A stretch of 64,000 nucleotides of DNA. Source: an uncultured Alphaproteobacteria bacterium (GTDB lineage Bacteria > Pseudomonadota > Alphaproteobacteria > Micropepsales > Micropepsaceae). The DNA lies in contig CAIUCH010000051.1 of assembly GCA_903897605.1 (NCBI GenBank), forward strand, positions 1-64,000. The letters are read 5' to 3'. Both the position numbers and the translations under genes were made by a program. Of this stretch, positions 27,811-36,651 are shown in pieces. Under the pieces are notes generated by a model. That model ran no database searches and was not told where the DNA came from. It saw only the letters and a program-made list of their open reading frames with translations. The stretch's first letter is position 1. The number at the start of each line of letters is the position of its first letter.

Positions 27811-29613
27811 ATGCCGATCTATCGCGCGCCGGTCGAAGATTACCGCTTCCTGATTCATGAATTCCTGGAAGCGGAAAAACACCGCGACCTGCCGCAGTTC
27901 GAGGATCTTTCTCCCGACCTGATCGACGACATTCTCACCAATGCGGGCAAGCTCTGCGAAGAAGTGCTGCAGCCGGTCAACCAATCGGGTGACGAGGAAG
28001 GCTGCCACTTCGAGAATGGCGTGGTGCGCACGCCCAAGGGCTTCAAGGAAGCCTATCGCGCCTATTGCGAAGGCGGCTGGGGGGGATTGTCGGCGCCCGC
28101 CGAATTTGGCGGCTCGAACATGCCGATAGTGATGAGCATGGCGGTGGGCGAGATGGCGATGGCCGCCAACCAATCGCTGGCGATGTATCCCGGCCTCACC
28201 TCCGCCGCCTATGGCGCCCTGATCGCCACCGGCGCCGACTGGATGAAGCAGCATATCGTGCCCAAGATGGTGTCGGGCGAATGGGCCGGCACCATGTGCC
28301 TGACCGAGCCGGGCTGCGGCACCGATCTGCGCCTGATGAAAACCCGCGCGGTGGAACAACCGGACGGCACCTATCGCATGACCGGCACCAAGATTTTCAT
28401 TTCCGGCGGCGACCAGGACTTCACCGACAACATCATCCATATGGCGATCGCCAAGATCCCCGACGCCAACGGCCAGATCCATGACGATCTTTCCACCGTC
28501 AATTTCTTCATGGTGCCGAAATTCCTGGTCGGCGAAGACGGCAAGGTCGGCGCCCGCAATGGCGTCAACACCGGTGGCATCGAGCACAAGATGGGGATCA
28601 AAGGTCAGGCGACCTGCGTGCTGAATTTCGATGACGCCATCGCCTGGCGGCTGGGCCCCAAGCCCGAACCGCTCAAGCCCGGCGAGAAGCGCTCCGCCTC
28701 CGCCGGCATGGCGGGCATGTTCGGGATGATGAATGCGGCGCGGCTGGGCGTGGGTGTGCAAGGCATTGCCATCGGCGATGTCGCCTACCAGAACGGCTAT
28801 GCCTATGTGCATGAGCGCCGGGTCGGTCATGCCCTCACCGGTCCCGCCGAACCCGACAAGCCTGCGGATCTGGAGATCGTGCATCCGGATGTGAAACGCA
28901 TGCTGCTGCACTGCCGCGCCTTCATCGAAGGATCGCGGGCGCTGGCCGCCTGGACCGCCCTCAACATGTCCATCGGCCATTCCAAGCGCGACGACGCGCC
29001 AGTGGCCGCGTTGCTTGCCGATCTGATGACGCCGGTGCTTAAGGCCTTTTGCACCGACATGGGGTTCGAGGCCGCCAACCTTGCGATGCAATGCTATGGC
29101 GGCCATGGCTATATCCGCGACAATGGCGTGGAACAATTCGTCCGCGATGGCCGCATCAACCAGACCTATGAAGGCGCCAATGGTGTGCAGGCGATGGACC
29201 TGGTGGGTCGCAAGCTGGGCCGCAAGGGCGGCGCCGCGCCGCTGGCGTTGTTCGGGGCCCTGACCGGCTGGCTGGCCGAGAATGAAAAAGACGAAACCCT
29301 GGCGCCCCATGTCAAAGGCTTGAAGCGCGGTGTGGAGAATTTGCAGGCGGCCACGATGTGGTTGGCGCAGCATGGCATTCAAAATCCCAATGACGCAGGT
29401 GCGGGCGCGTCGGACTATCTGCGCCTGATGGGCATCGTGATGGTGGCCTGGATGTGGGCCCGCATCGCCAAGCTGTGCGCGGGCAAGGACACACCATTCC
29501 ACAAGGACAAGCTGATGTGCGCCCGCTATTGGACGGAGCGGATGATCCCTGAATGCGCGCTGCTGTTGGAACGCATCCAGCTCGGCAGCGCCAATGTGAT
29601 GGAATTCAAATAA
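27811..29613 (+). CDS. Acyl-CoA dehydrogenase (large, FadE-like)
   Basis: The 600-residue FAD enzyme should introduce the 2,3 double bond in acyl-CoA during beta-oxidation. Visible are the N-terminal helices, MCLTEPGCGTDL and TGTKIFISGGDQD in the flavin-binding middle domain, MQCYGGHGYIRDNGVEQF and the active-site region NQTYEGANGVQAMDLVGRKL, where the Glu is catalytic. A C-terminal extension beyond 480 is shared by large bacterial members. The start was set at MPIYRAPVEDY, the usual N-terminus of this group. It lies convergent to yggU with three bases between stops. Confidence 0.93.
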   Translation: MPIYRAPVEDYRFLIHEFLEAEKHRDLPQFEDLSPDLIDDILTNAGKLCEEVLQPVNQSGDEEGCHFENGVVRTPKGFKEAYRAYCEGGWGGLSAPAEFGGSNMPIVMSMAVGEMAMAANQSLAMYPGLTSAAYGALIATGADWMKQHIVPKMVSGEWAGTMCLTEPGCGTDLRLMKTRAVEQPDGTYRMTGTKIFISGGDQDFTDNIIHMAIAKIPDANGQIHDDLSTVNFFMVPKFLVGEDGKVGARNGVNTGGIEHKMGIKGQATCVLNFDDAIAWRLGPKPEPLKPGEKRSASAGMAGMFGMMNAARLGVGVQGIAIGDVAYQNGYAYVHERRVGHALTGPAEPDKPADLEIVHPDVKRMLLHCRAFIEGSRALAAWTALNMSIGHSKRDDAPVAALLADLMTPVLKAFCTDMGFEAANLAMQCYGGHGYIRDNGVEQFVRDGRINQTYEGANGVQAMDLVGRKLGRKGGAAPLALFGALTGWLAENEKDETLAPHVKGLKRGVENLQAATMWLAQHGIQNPNDAGAGASDYLRLMGIVMVAWMWARIAKLCAGKDTPFHKDKLMCARYWTERMIPECALLLERIQLGSANVMEFK

Positions 29614-29616
29614 TAT

Positions 29617-29931
29617 TCAGGGCGCAAAAGCCGCCAGCTTCACCAGCAGAGCCGCACTGTCGCCGGCCAATTCCACGATCTTGAGCCGTCCCTTCTGGCC
29701 GGAACGGATGATCACGTCTTTCTTGTGCAGATGGAGCGCATCCGCCAGGAAGACAATAAGGGCCGCGTTGGCTGCGCCTTCGACCGGCGGCGCGGTCAGG
29801 CGGACCCGCATCACCGGGCGTCCGTCAACTCCCGCAATAACTCCGTCCAACCCCTCGCGCGCCGCGCGCGGCGTCAGCCGTACGGCCAGGCGCACACCTC
29901 CAGGAATGGCGGTGTAAGGCTTTGCAGTCAC
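29617..29931 (-). CDS. DUF167 (YggU/UPF0235) family protein
   Basis: The 104-residue protein starts at a GTG overlapping the mfd stop (GTGA) and carries the family core RLTPRAAREGLDG, RVRLTAPPVEGAANAALI and the SGQKGRLKIVEL tail. The function of the family is not established. Translation is coupled to mfd. Confidence 0.88.
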   Translation of the reverse strand: MTAKPYTAIPGGVRLAVRLTPRAAREGLDGVIAGVDGRPVMRVRLTAPPVEGAANAALIVFLADALHLHKKDVIIRSGQKGRLKIVELAGDSAALLVKLAAFAP

Positions 29932-32900
29932 GCTGCCTGCGCCAGCTTCGCCAACTGTGTCAGCAACGCCTTGGCGCCCTTGAGGCGATCATCGGGCGTC
30001 GGCCAGTCGCGGGTGACCACGATCTTCTGATCCGGCCTGACTTTCATGGTGCCGCTGTGCTGGCTGATCAGCTTGATCAGCGCCACCGGATTGGCGAAGG
30101 CGTTGTTGCGGAAAGCAATGGTGCCGCCCTTGGGACCGGCATCGATCTTCTCGACGCCCGCCGCCAGTGCCAGCTGCTTGATCGCCACGATCTCGAAGAG
30201 ATGCTTGACTTCATCCGGCAGTGGCCCGAAGCGGTCGATCAACTCGGCCGCAAAGGCGTCAATGTCGGGCCGCGTCTCAAGGTCGGAGAGGCGGCGATAA
30301 AGCGACATGCGGACATTGAGATCGGCGACATAGCTTTCCGGAATCAGCACCGAGGCGCCCAGATTGATCGCCGGCGACCATTGATCGTCCATCACGCTGG
30401 CGTCGCCGCCCTGGCGCATGGAGGAAACCGCCTCCTCCAGCATCTCCTGGTAAAGCTCGATCCCGACTTCGCGGACATGGCCGGACTGTTCCTCGCCCAA
30501 GAGATTGCCGGCGCCGCGAATATCCATGTCATGGCTGGCGATGGAAAAGCCCGCCCCCAGCTGGTCCAGCGATTGCAGCACTTCCAGGCGGCGCGTCGCG
30601 GTCTCGGTCAGCTTCTGGTTCACCGGTGTGGTGAGATAGGCATAGGCGCGCGCCTTGGAGCGGCCGATGCGACCCCTTATCTGATACAGCTGCGACAGGC
30701 CGAACATGTCGGCGCGCTGCACGATCATGGTGTTGGCGGTGGGAATATCGAGCCCGGATTCCACGATGTTGGTGGAGATCAGCACGTCAATCTTGCGCTC
30801 ATAGAAAGCCGTCATCACGTCTTCCAGGATATGGGCGCTCATCTGGCCATGCGCCACCGCCGTCTTCACTTCCGGCACCGTCGCCTTCAGGAAGGCATCC
30901 GCCTCGCGCAGATCGGCGATGCGGGGCGCCACGAAGAAGGACTGGCCGCCGCGATAATGTTCCCGCAGCAAGGCCTCGCGCACCACCAGGGGATCGAACG
31001 GGGTCACGAAGGTGCGTACCGCCAACCGGTCGATCGGCGGGGTGGTGATCAGCGACAGGTCGCGCACGCCCGATAAAGCCAGCTGCAAGGTGCGCGGGAT
31101 CGGCGTCGCCGTCAGGGTCAGGACATGGACATCGGCCTTGAGGTTCTTCAGGCGCTCCTTATGCACCACGCCGAAATGCTGTTCCTCGTCGACGATCACC
31201 AGGCCGAGGCGTTTGAACTTGATGCTTTCCGCCAGCAGCGCATGGGTGCCGATCACCACATCCACGGACCCCTGCTCCAGCGCGTCCTTGGTTTCACGCG
31301 CCTCTTTCACGTCCACGAACCGCGACAGCTGCCGGACCTTGAGCGGAAATCCCATGAATCGTTCGGCGAAGCCGCGATAATGCTGCCGCGCCAGCAAAGT
31401 GGTGGGCACGACAACCGCCACCTGCTCGCCCGCCATGGCGGCGACAAAGGCGGCGCGCAACGCCACTTCCGTCTTGCCGAAGCCGACATCGCCGCACACC
31501 AGCCGGTCCATCGGCCGGCCCTTGCCCAGATCGGCGATGGTGTCGGCGATGGCTTTCTCCTGGTCCTCGGTCTCCTGATAAGGAAAGCGGGCGCAGAATT
31601 CGTCGTAGAGACCGTGCGGCGGTTCGACCGGCGGCAGGGATTTCAGCTCGCGCGCGGCGGCAATGCGAATGAGCTCGGCGGCGATCTCGCGCACCCGCTC
31701 CTTCATGCGGGCCTTGCGTAACTGCCATCCCGCCCCGCCAAGCCGGTCGAGCTGCGCGCCTTCGTCCGAACCGTAACGGGTCAGAAGCTCGATATTCTCC
31801 ACCGGCAGGAACAGCTTGCCGCCGTCATATTGCAGCTCCAGGCAATCATGCGGCGCACCCAACGCCTCGATCGCCTTCAGGCCCAGATAGCGTCCCACGC
31901 CATGTTCGACATGGGTCACCAGATCGCCCGGCACCAGGGACGCGGCTTCGGACAGGAAATTCTGCGCCCGCCGCTGACGCGACTGCGCCCGCACCATGCG
32001 ATCGCCCAGCACGTCCTGTTCGCTGATGACGGCGAATTCCTGGGTCTCGAAACCGCGTTCAATGCCCAGGCAGGCAAGGCCCGCCGCGCGAATATCCAGC
32101 CTGAGTGCTTCGGGCCAATCCTTGATGCGACGGATCGCGGTGACGCCATGGTCGGAGAGGACGCCGCCCATGCGTTCCGCCGAGCCGTCGGTCCAGCTCG
32201 CCACCACCACGCGTTTGCCCGCGCCTTGCAGCGCCTGCAGATGATCCGCCGCGACTTGGAAGACATTGAGAGTGCCGCCCGCGCGCTCTGGCGCGAAGTC
32301 GCGGCCCTGGCGTCCGCCGGCATCGACACTGTTCTTACCTTCCGGCGTCTGGAATGGCGTCAGATCGCGCACCAGATGCTTGGAAAGCGCCGCCTTCCAT
32401 TCGCTGTCACTGAGATAAAGCGTGTCCAGCTTCAACGGCTTGTAGGGCACCGCCTTGACCCGGGCATCGGGGTCCTGGCGGCGAAGCTGGTCGCGGGTTT
32501 GGTAGCATTCCAGGACCAGTTCCTGCCGCGCCGTCTTGGCTTCCTCGACCTGGTAGCCCAGCACGATCAGGCAGCGCGGAAGATAGTCGAACAGGGTGTC
32601 GAGGCCGTCATAGAAAAGCGGCAGCCAATGCTCCATGCCTTGCGCCTTGCGGCCGGCGCTGACGCTTTCATATAGCGGATCATCGCCCGACGGCCCGAAG
32701 GCCGCGACATAGCCGGCGCGGAAACGGCTGATGGCGGCATCGCCCAGCGGTGCTTCGCTGGCGGGCAACAGCACGATCCGGTCAATACTGGCATCCGACA
32801 ATTGGGTGACAGCATCGAATTTGCGGATCGCATCCAAGGTCTCGCCGAAAAAATCCAGCCGCAGCGGTTCGTCGGAGCCGGGCGGCCACAGATCGACAAT

Positions 32901-33401
32901 GCCGCCGCGCAAGGCAAAGTCCCCCGGATCGCGCACGGTGCCGGCGCGGGCATAGCCATTGCCGGCCAGGAAGGTGACCAGCGCATCGCGGTCCACGGTC
33001 TCACCGACCCTGGCGGCGAAGCTGGCCTTGGCGATGGCCAGGCGCGGCGGCACGCGCTGCAAAACCGCGGCCACGCTGGTGACGATCACCGCCGGGCCTT
33101 CCACCCCTTTCGCCAGCGTCGCCAAGCTCGCCAGCCGGGCGCTTTCGATATCGGGTTTGGGCGAGACCCGGTCATAGGGAAGGCAATCCCAGGCCGGGAA
33201 CGGCAGCAGCCTGAGGCCGGGCGCGAAGAAGGTCACCGCGGCCGTCAAGGCATCCGCCTGAGCCTCGTCGCTGGCGACGAACAGCACCGGGCCACCCCGG
33301 CGCCGCGCGGCTTCGGCGACCAGCCAGGCGTCATAGCCGGCGGGAGCGCCCGAGACCGTCAGACGGCCTTCGGTCTTGGCGATGTAATCTATCCGTTCCA
33401 C
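29928..33401 (-). CDS. mfd: Transcription-repair coupling factor
   Basis: The 1157-residue protein starts at a GTG. It has the UvrB-like N-terminal region (about 20-350), the RNA polymerase-interacting domain (VTHVEHGVGRYLGL and after, about 495-560) and a RecG-like SF2 motor. The motor contains CGDVGFGKTEVALRAAFVA (Walker A), VIVDEEQHFG, LTLTATPIPRTL and QIRGRIGRSKARAY, followed by the C-terminal TRCF domain. It displaces RNA polymerase stalled at lesions and recruits UvrA. It overlaps sdhE upstream by 13 bases and yggU downstream by four, so three or four genes are co-translated. Confidence 0.97.
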   Translation of the reverse strand: MERIDYIAKTEGRLTVSGAPAGYDAWLVAEAARRRGGPVLFVASDEAQADALTAAVTFFAPGLRLLPFPAWDCLPYDRVSPKPDIESARLASLATLAKGVEGPAVIVTSVAAVLQRVPPRLAIAKASFAARVGETVDRDALVTFLAGNGYARAGTVRDPGDFALRGGIVDLWPPGSDEPLRLDFFGETLDAIRKFDAVTQLSDASIDRIVLLPASEAPLGDAAISRFRAGYVAAFGPSGDDPLYESVSAGRKAQGMEHWLPLFYDGLDTLFDYLPRCLIVLGYQVEEAKTARQELVLECYQTRDQLRRQDPDARVKAVPYKPLKLDTLYLSDSEWKAALSKHLVRDLTPFQTPEGKNSVDAGGRQGRDFAPERAGGTLNVFQVAADHLQALQGAGKRVVVASWTDGSAERMGGVLSDHGVTAIRRIKDWPEALRLDIRAAGLACLGIERGFETQEFAVISEQDVLGDRMVRAQSRQRRAQNFLSEAASLVPGDLVTHVEHGVGRYLGLKAIEALGAPHDCLELQYDGGKLFLPVENIELLTRYGSDEGAQLDRLGGAGWQLRKARMKERVREIAAELIRIAAARELKSLPPVEPPHGLYDEFCARFPYQETEDQEKAIADTIADLGKGRPMDRLVCGDVGFGKTEVALRAAFVAAMAGEQVAVVVPTTLLARQHYRGFAERFMGFPLKVRQLSRFVDVKEARETKDALEQGSVDVVIGTHALLAESIKFKRLGLVIVDEEQHFGVVHKERLKNLKADVHVLTLTATPIPRTLQLALSGVRDLSLITTPPIDRLAVRTFVTPFDPLVVREALLREHYRGGQSFFVAPRIADLREADAFLKATVPEVKTAVAHGQMSAHILEDVMTAFYERKIDVLISTNIVESGLDIPTANTMIVQRADMFGLSQLYQIRGRIGRSKARAYAYLTTPVNQKLTETATRRLEVLQSLDQLGAGFSIASHDMDIRGAGNLLGEEQSGHVREVGIELYQEMLEEAVSSMRQGGDASVMDDQWSPAINLGASVLIPESYVADLNVRMSLYRRLSDLETRPDIDAFAAELIDRFGPLPDEVKHLFEIVAIKQLALAAGVEKIDAGPKGGTIAFRNNAFANPVALIKLISQHSGTMKVRPDQKIVVTRDWPTPDDRLKGAKALLTQLAKLAQAA

Positions 33402-33685
33402 GTGTGGCCCTTGCGGCCGCAGACGGCTTTCAGCCCCGCGAATACCGGATTGTCATAGGCGGCGGGCACCGGCTCGGCCCCGCGCAGCCAGGCATAGACA
33501 TCCTGATCGGGCGCGCTGAGCAGCGCCTCGAACTGGTCCAGTTCCGCCTCGCCCAGCCCCCACAATTCGGCCTCGGCATAAGCACCGAAGATGAGATCCA
33601 CCTCCTTGAAACCGCGCCGCTGGGCCCGAAACAAAAGCCGTTTGCGGCGGTTCTCCGAAGAGCCACCTTTTTCGAGGTCATCCAT
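33389..33685 (-). CDS. sdhE: FAD assembly factor SdhE
   Basis: The 98-residue protein carries the family signature RAQRRGFKEVDLIFGAYAE, including the RGxxE motif that contacts the flavoprotein, and the later LDQFEALLSAPDQDVYAWL. It promotes covalent FAD attachment to succinate dehydrogenase. The sdhE-mfd pair facing recG is common in alphaproteobacteria. It overlaps mfd by 13 bases. Confidence 0.92.
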   Translation of the reverse strand: MDDLEKGGSSENRRKRLLFRAQRRGFKEVDLIFGAYAEAELWGLGEAELDQFEALLSAPDQDVYAWLRGAEPVPAAYDNPVFAGLKAVCGRKGHTWNG

Positions 33686-33726
33686 GCGTGGGATATAGCG
33701 CCAGCAATCTTCGAGAACAACAGCCC

Positions 33727-34254
33727 CTAATCCGGCGCGGCGTGCGCCCCCAGGCCTTCCATTATCAGCCGATGTAAATCGCCGCCCAGATACAGATACG
33801 AGCCTATCGATGCCGCTTTCGCCGCCAGCAGATCGCTTTGCTTATCGCCCACGAGGAAACTTTTTGCCGCATCGACCGGCCAGCGGGCCAGCAGCTCCAG
33901 AATCATTCCCGGCTGCGGCTTGCGATTGGGTGACTCTTTTCGATAGGCCCCCAATTTCGCATCGGGATGAAAGGGGCAGTAGACATATTCGTCTATATGA
34001 GCGCCCTGGCCTGCCAATTCCCGATCCATGTGACGATGGAAAATATCGACATGCTTCTCGCTGTATCGGCCATGCGCCACCCCCGCTTGATTGGTCACAA
34101 CGAATGCGTACCACCCCGCATCGTTGACCGCCTTGACGGCCGCGATCGCGCCTTCGTTCCAGCGCAGATCCTCTGGCTTGTGAACATAGCCATCGTCGAT
34201 GTTCAGTACGCCATCGCGATCAAAAAAAACCGCGGGCCGCAAAAGTCTATTCAT
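33727..34254 (-). CDS. GmhB-like HAD phosphatase lacking the usual zinc cysteines
   Basis: The 175-residue HAD-IIIA enzyme has the nucleophile motif FDRDGVLN (Asp 12 and 14), VVTNQAGVAHGRYS (Thr 54) and FLVGDKQSDLLAA. It resembles D-glycero-D-manno-heptose-1,7-bisphosphate 7-phosphatase (LPS heptose synthesis) and the phosphatase half of HisB. In those enzymes a zinc loop has two pairs of Cys/His. Here only CPFH (93-96) remains, and the loop YRKESPNRKPQPGM has no cysteine. Specificity is uncertain. The ATG at 34254 starts MNRLLRPAVFFD. It lies upstream of sdhE on the same strand with a gap of 41 bases. Confidence 0.72.
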   Translation of the reverse strand: MNRLLRPAVFFDRDGVLNIDDGYVHKPEDLRWNEGAIAAVKAVNDAGWYAFVVTNQAGVAHGRYSEKHVDIFHRHMDRELAGQGAHIDEYVYCPFHPDAKLGAYRKESPNRKPQPGMILELLARWPVDAAKSFLVGDKQSDLLAAKAASIGSYLYLGGDLHRLIMEGLGAHAAPD

Positions 34255-34569
34255 TAACGCCTCGCCAGAATGCGCGCGACGGCCTGGGCGGAATTTGGTC
34301 CAAAGCCACAGCAGACAAAGCGAAATTGTAATTGGCTTGGCGCAAATTCGGAAATGGACAGAACATACAAATATGCTCATTCAAATTGATGCGCTGTGAA
34401 AGCTTCTCGCGCGTCCGACCATGAGAGATTACTTCGATTTGGACTCGAACTCCAAATAATCGATCGCGGCTGGTAAAATTCACCGCTGCGGGTTAGCTCT
34501 CGGCCACCTTTGCCGCCAAGGCGTAATAATCACTATGGCCGGTGGGGGGGAGAACCCTAAAATATCACC
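34255..34569. promoter_or_regulatory. Divergent promoter region between the GmhB-like gene and recG
   Basis: These 315 bases contain no convincing gene and have an AT-rich core at about 34300-34480. They must carry promoters for both recG and the leftward gmhB-sdhE-mfd-yggU group. I cannot assign individual boxes with confidence. A minus-strand frame crossing 34480-35016 is antisense to recG and not protein-like. Confidence 0.4.
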
Positions 34570-36651
34570 ATGCGGCCCTCGATTCTGTTCCCGCTCTTCG
34601 CAGAAATCCGCACTCTTTCCGGAGTGGGGCCAAAGCTGGAAAAACTGATCGCCAAGGTGGCAGGCCCGCGATTGGTAGACCTGATTTTCGACCTTCCGGC
34701 GGGCGTGATCGATCGTTCCTATCGCCCCAAATTGATCGCCGCCGAACCGGGCCGGATCGCCACCCTGGAAGTAAATGTTCTGGACCATCTGCCGCCGCGA
34801 GTGAAAAGCCAGCCCTACCGGGTGCGCGTCAGTGACGATACCGCGGTGATGGATCTGGTGTATTTCCGCGCCGATGCGAAATATCTGACGGGGCTGTTGC
34901 CGCCGGGTTCGCGCCGCCTGATTTCCGGCCGGGTCGAGAGCTTCAAGGACCGGCTTCAGATGCCGCATCCCGATTATGTGGTGGCGCCGCAAGAGGCAGC
35001 ATCCTTGCCGCAGCATGAAGCGGTCTACGGCCTGACCGAAGGCCTGACGGCCCGTACATTATCCAAGGCGGTGCGCGGCGCGTTGGAGCGCGTGCCCCAG
35101 ATGCCGGAATGGCTGGATGCCGCGTTCCTGCGTCAGCGTGGCTTTGCGGAATTCAACCAGGCCCTGACGATGGCCCACGCGCCCGCGCATGAGGGGGACC
35201 TTTCGCCGGAGACATTGCTACGCCAGCGTCTTGCCTATGACGAATTGCTGGCCAACCAACTTGCGCTGCTGCTGATCCGGGGGCGGCTGAGGGCATCGGG
35301 CGGCCGGCGCATCACCGGCGACGGCAAGCGCAAAGCGCGCGCCATCGCCGCTCTGCCCTTCGCGCTCACCGATGGGCAGCTTTCGGCGCTGGTCGAGATC
35401 GAAGCCGACATGGCCAGCGACAAGCGCATGTTGCGGCTGCTGCAAGGTGATGTCGGCTCCGGCAAGACCATCGTGGCCATGTTGGCGCTGCTGGGCGCGG
35501 TGGAAGCCGGCACCCAGGGCGCCTTCATGGCGCCGACAGAATTGCTGGTGCGCCAGCATCTGGCGTCGCTGACGCCCTATGCCGAAGCCGCCGGCATCCG
35601 GATGGCGGCGTTGACCGGACGCGAACGCGGTCCGCAGCGCGCCGAAACCTTGGCGAAGCTGGCGGCCGGCGAAATCGACATCCTCATCGGCACCCATGCG
35701 CTTTTCTCCGAAGACGTCACTTTCCGCGATCTGGGCCTGGCCGTGGTGGACGAGCAGCACCGTTTCGGCGTGCATCAGCGCATGCAGCTTCAGAGCAAGG
35801 GAAAACCGGCCGATGTGCTGGTGATGACGGCGACACCCATTCCCCGCACGCTCGCCCTCACCGCCTATGGCGATATGGACGTCTCGAAGATCACCGGCCG
35901 GCCGCCTGGCCGCCAGCCGGTGGAGACGCGGGTGATGAGCGCGGCGCGATTGGACGATCTGATCGCACATCTGCGATTGGCGCTCGATCGCGGCCAGCGC
36001 GCTTATTGGGTATGCCCGCTGGTCGAAGAGTCGGAAAAGATCGACCTGGCGGCAGCCGAGGAACGCGCCCAGATGCTGAAGAAAGCATTGGGAGTGAAAC
36101 TGGGTCTGGTGCATGGCCAAATGAAGGCGGCCGAGCGCGATGCCGCGATGGCGGCGTTCAAGAATGGGCAAACCCAGCTTCTGGTCGCCACCACCGTGAT
36201 CGAAGTCGGGGTCGATGTGCCCGAAGCCACCATCATGGTGGTGGAACATGCCGAGCGTTTCGGTCTTGCCCAACTGCATCAACTGCGCGGCCGGGTGGGA
36301 CGGGGCAGCGGCAAGTCGTCCTGCCTTCTGGTCTATCACGGCAGTCTGGGCCCAACCGCCAAGGCGCGGCTGGCCACCATGCGGCAGACCGATGACGGCT
36401 TCGTCATCGCCGAACAGGATCTGAAGCTGCGCGGACCCGGCGAAGTATTGGGACGGCGCCAGAGCGGCATGGAAGAGTTCCGGCTCGCCGATCCGTCCGT
36501 GCATGCCGATCTTCTGGCGGTGGCGCATGACGATGCCCGGCTGATCCTGAACCGCGATCCGGACCTCAAAGGCCCGCGCGGCGAAAATCTGCGGGTCCTG
36601 CTTTATCTGTTTGGCCGCGATGAAGCCGTGCGCTATCTCAGAACCGGATGA
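34570..36651 (+). CDS. recG: ATP-dependent DNA helicase RecG
   Basis: The 693-residue protein has the N-terminal wedge/OB domain (about 50-160), then the SF2 motor: LLQGDVGSGKTIVAM (Walker A), LIGTHALFSE, AVVDEQHRFGVHQR, TATPIPRTLAL and VGVDVPEATIMVVEHAERFG. The signature HQLRGRVGRG and the C-terminal TRG motif region follow. It remodels stalled replication forks and recombination intermediates. It is followed by a FAD oxidoreductase gene overlapping by four bases. Confidence 0.97.
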   Translation: MRPSILFPLFAEIRTLSGVGPKLEKLIAKVAGPRLVDLIFDLPAGVIDRSYRPKLIAAEPGRIATLEVNVLDHLPPRVKSQPYRVRVSDDTAVMDLVYFRADAKYLTGLLPPGSRRLISGRVESFKDRLQMPHPDYVVAPQEAASLPQHEAVYGLTEGLTARTLSKAVRGALERVPQMPEWLDAAFLRQRGFAEFNQALTMAHAPAHEGDLSPETLLRQRLAYDELLANQLALLLIRGRLRASGGRRITGDGKRKARAIAALPFALTDGQLSALVEIEADMASDKRMLRLLQGDVGSGKTIVAMLALLGAVEAGTQGAFMAPTELLVRQHLASLTPYAEAAGIRMAALTGRERGPQRAETLAKLAAGEIDILIGTHALFSEDVTFRDLGLAVVDEQHRFGVHQRMQLQSKGKPADVLVMTATPIPRTLALTAYGDMDVSKITGRPPGRQPVETRVMSAARLDDLIAHLRLALDRGQRAYWVCPLVEESEKIDLAAAEERAQMLKKALGVKLGLVHGQMKAAERDAAMAAFKNGQTQLLVATTVIEVGVDVPEATIMVVEHAERFGLAQLHQLRGRVGRGSGKSSCLLVYHGSLGPTAKARLATMRQTDDGFVIAEQDLKLRGPGEVLGRRQSGMEEFRLADPSVHADLLAVAHDDARLILNRDPDLKGPRGENLRVLLYLFGRDEAVRYLRTG

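Noticed and set aside
27601-29502. 633-codon minus-strand frame opposite the acyl-CoA dehydrogenase
   Set aside because: Long only because of high GC. The plus strand encodes all acyl-CoA dehydrogenase motifs, and the reverse frame is rich in His, Arg and Gly without any domain.
29922-31076. 384-codon plus-strand frame opposite mfd
   Set aside because: Antisense shadow of the helicase domain of mfd, with no ribosome site or protein-like segments.
34480-35016. 178-codon minus-strand frame at the recG start and its upstream spacer
   Set aside because: Mostly antisense to recG; the composition is shadow-like and there is no start signal.
35218-36528. 436-codon minus-strand frame opposite recG
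   Set aside because: Shadow of the RecG motor domain.
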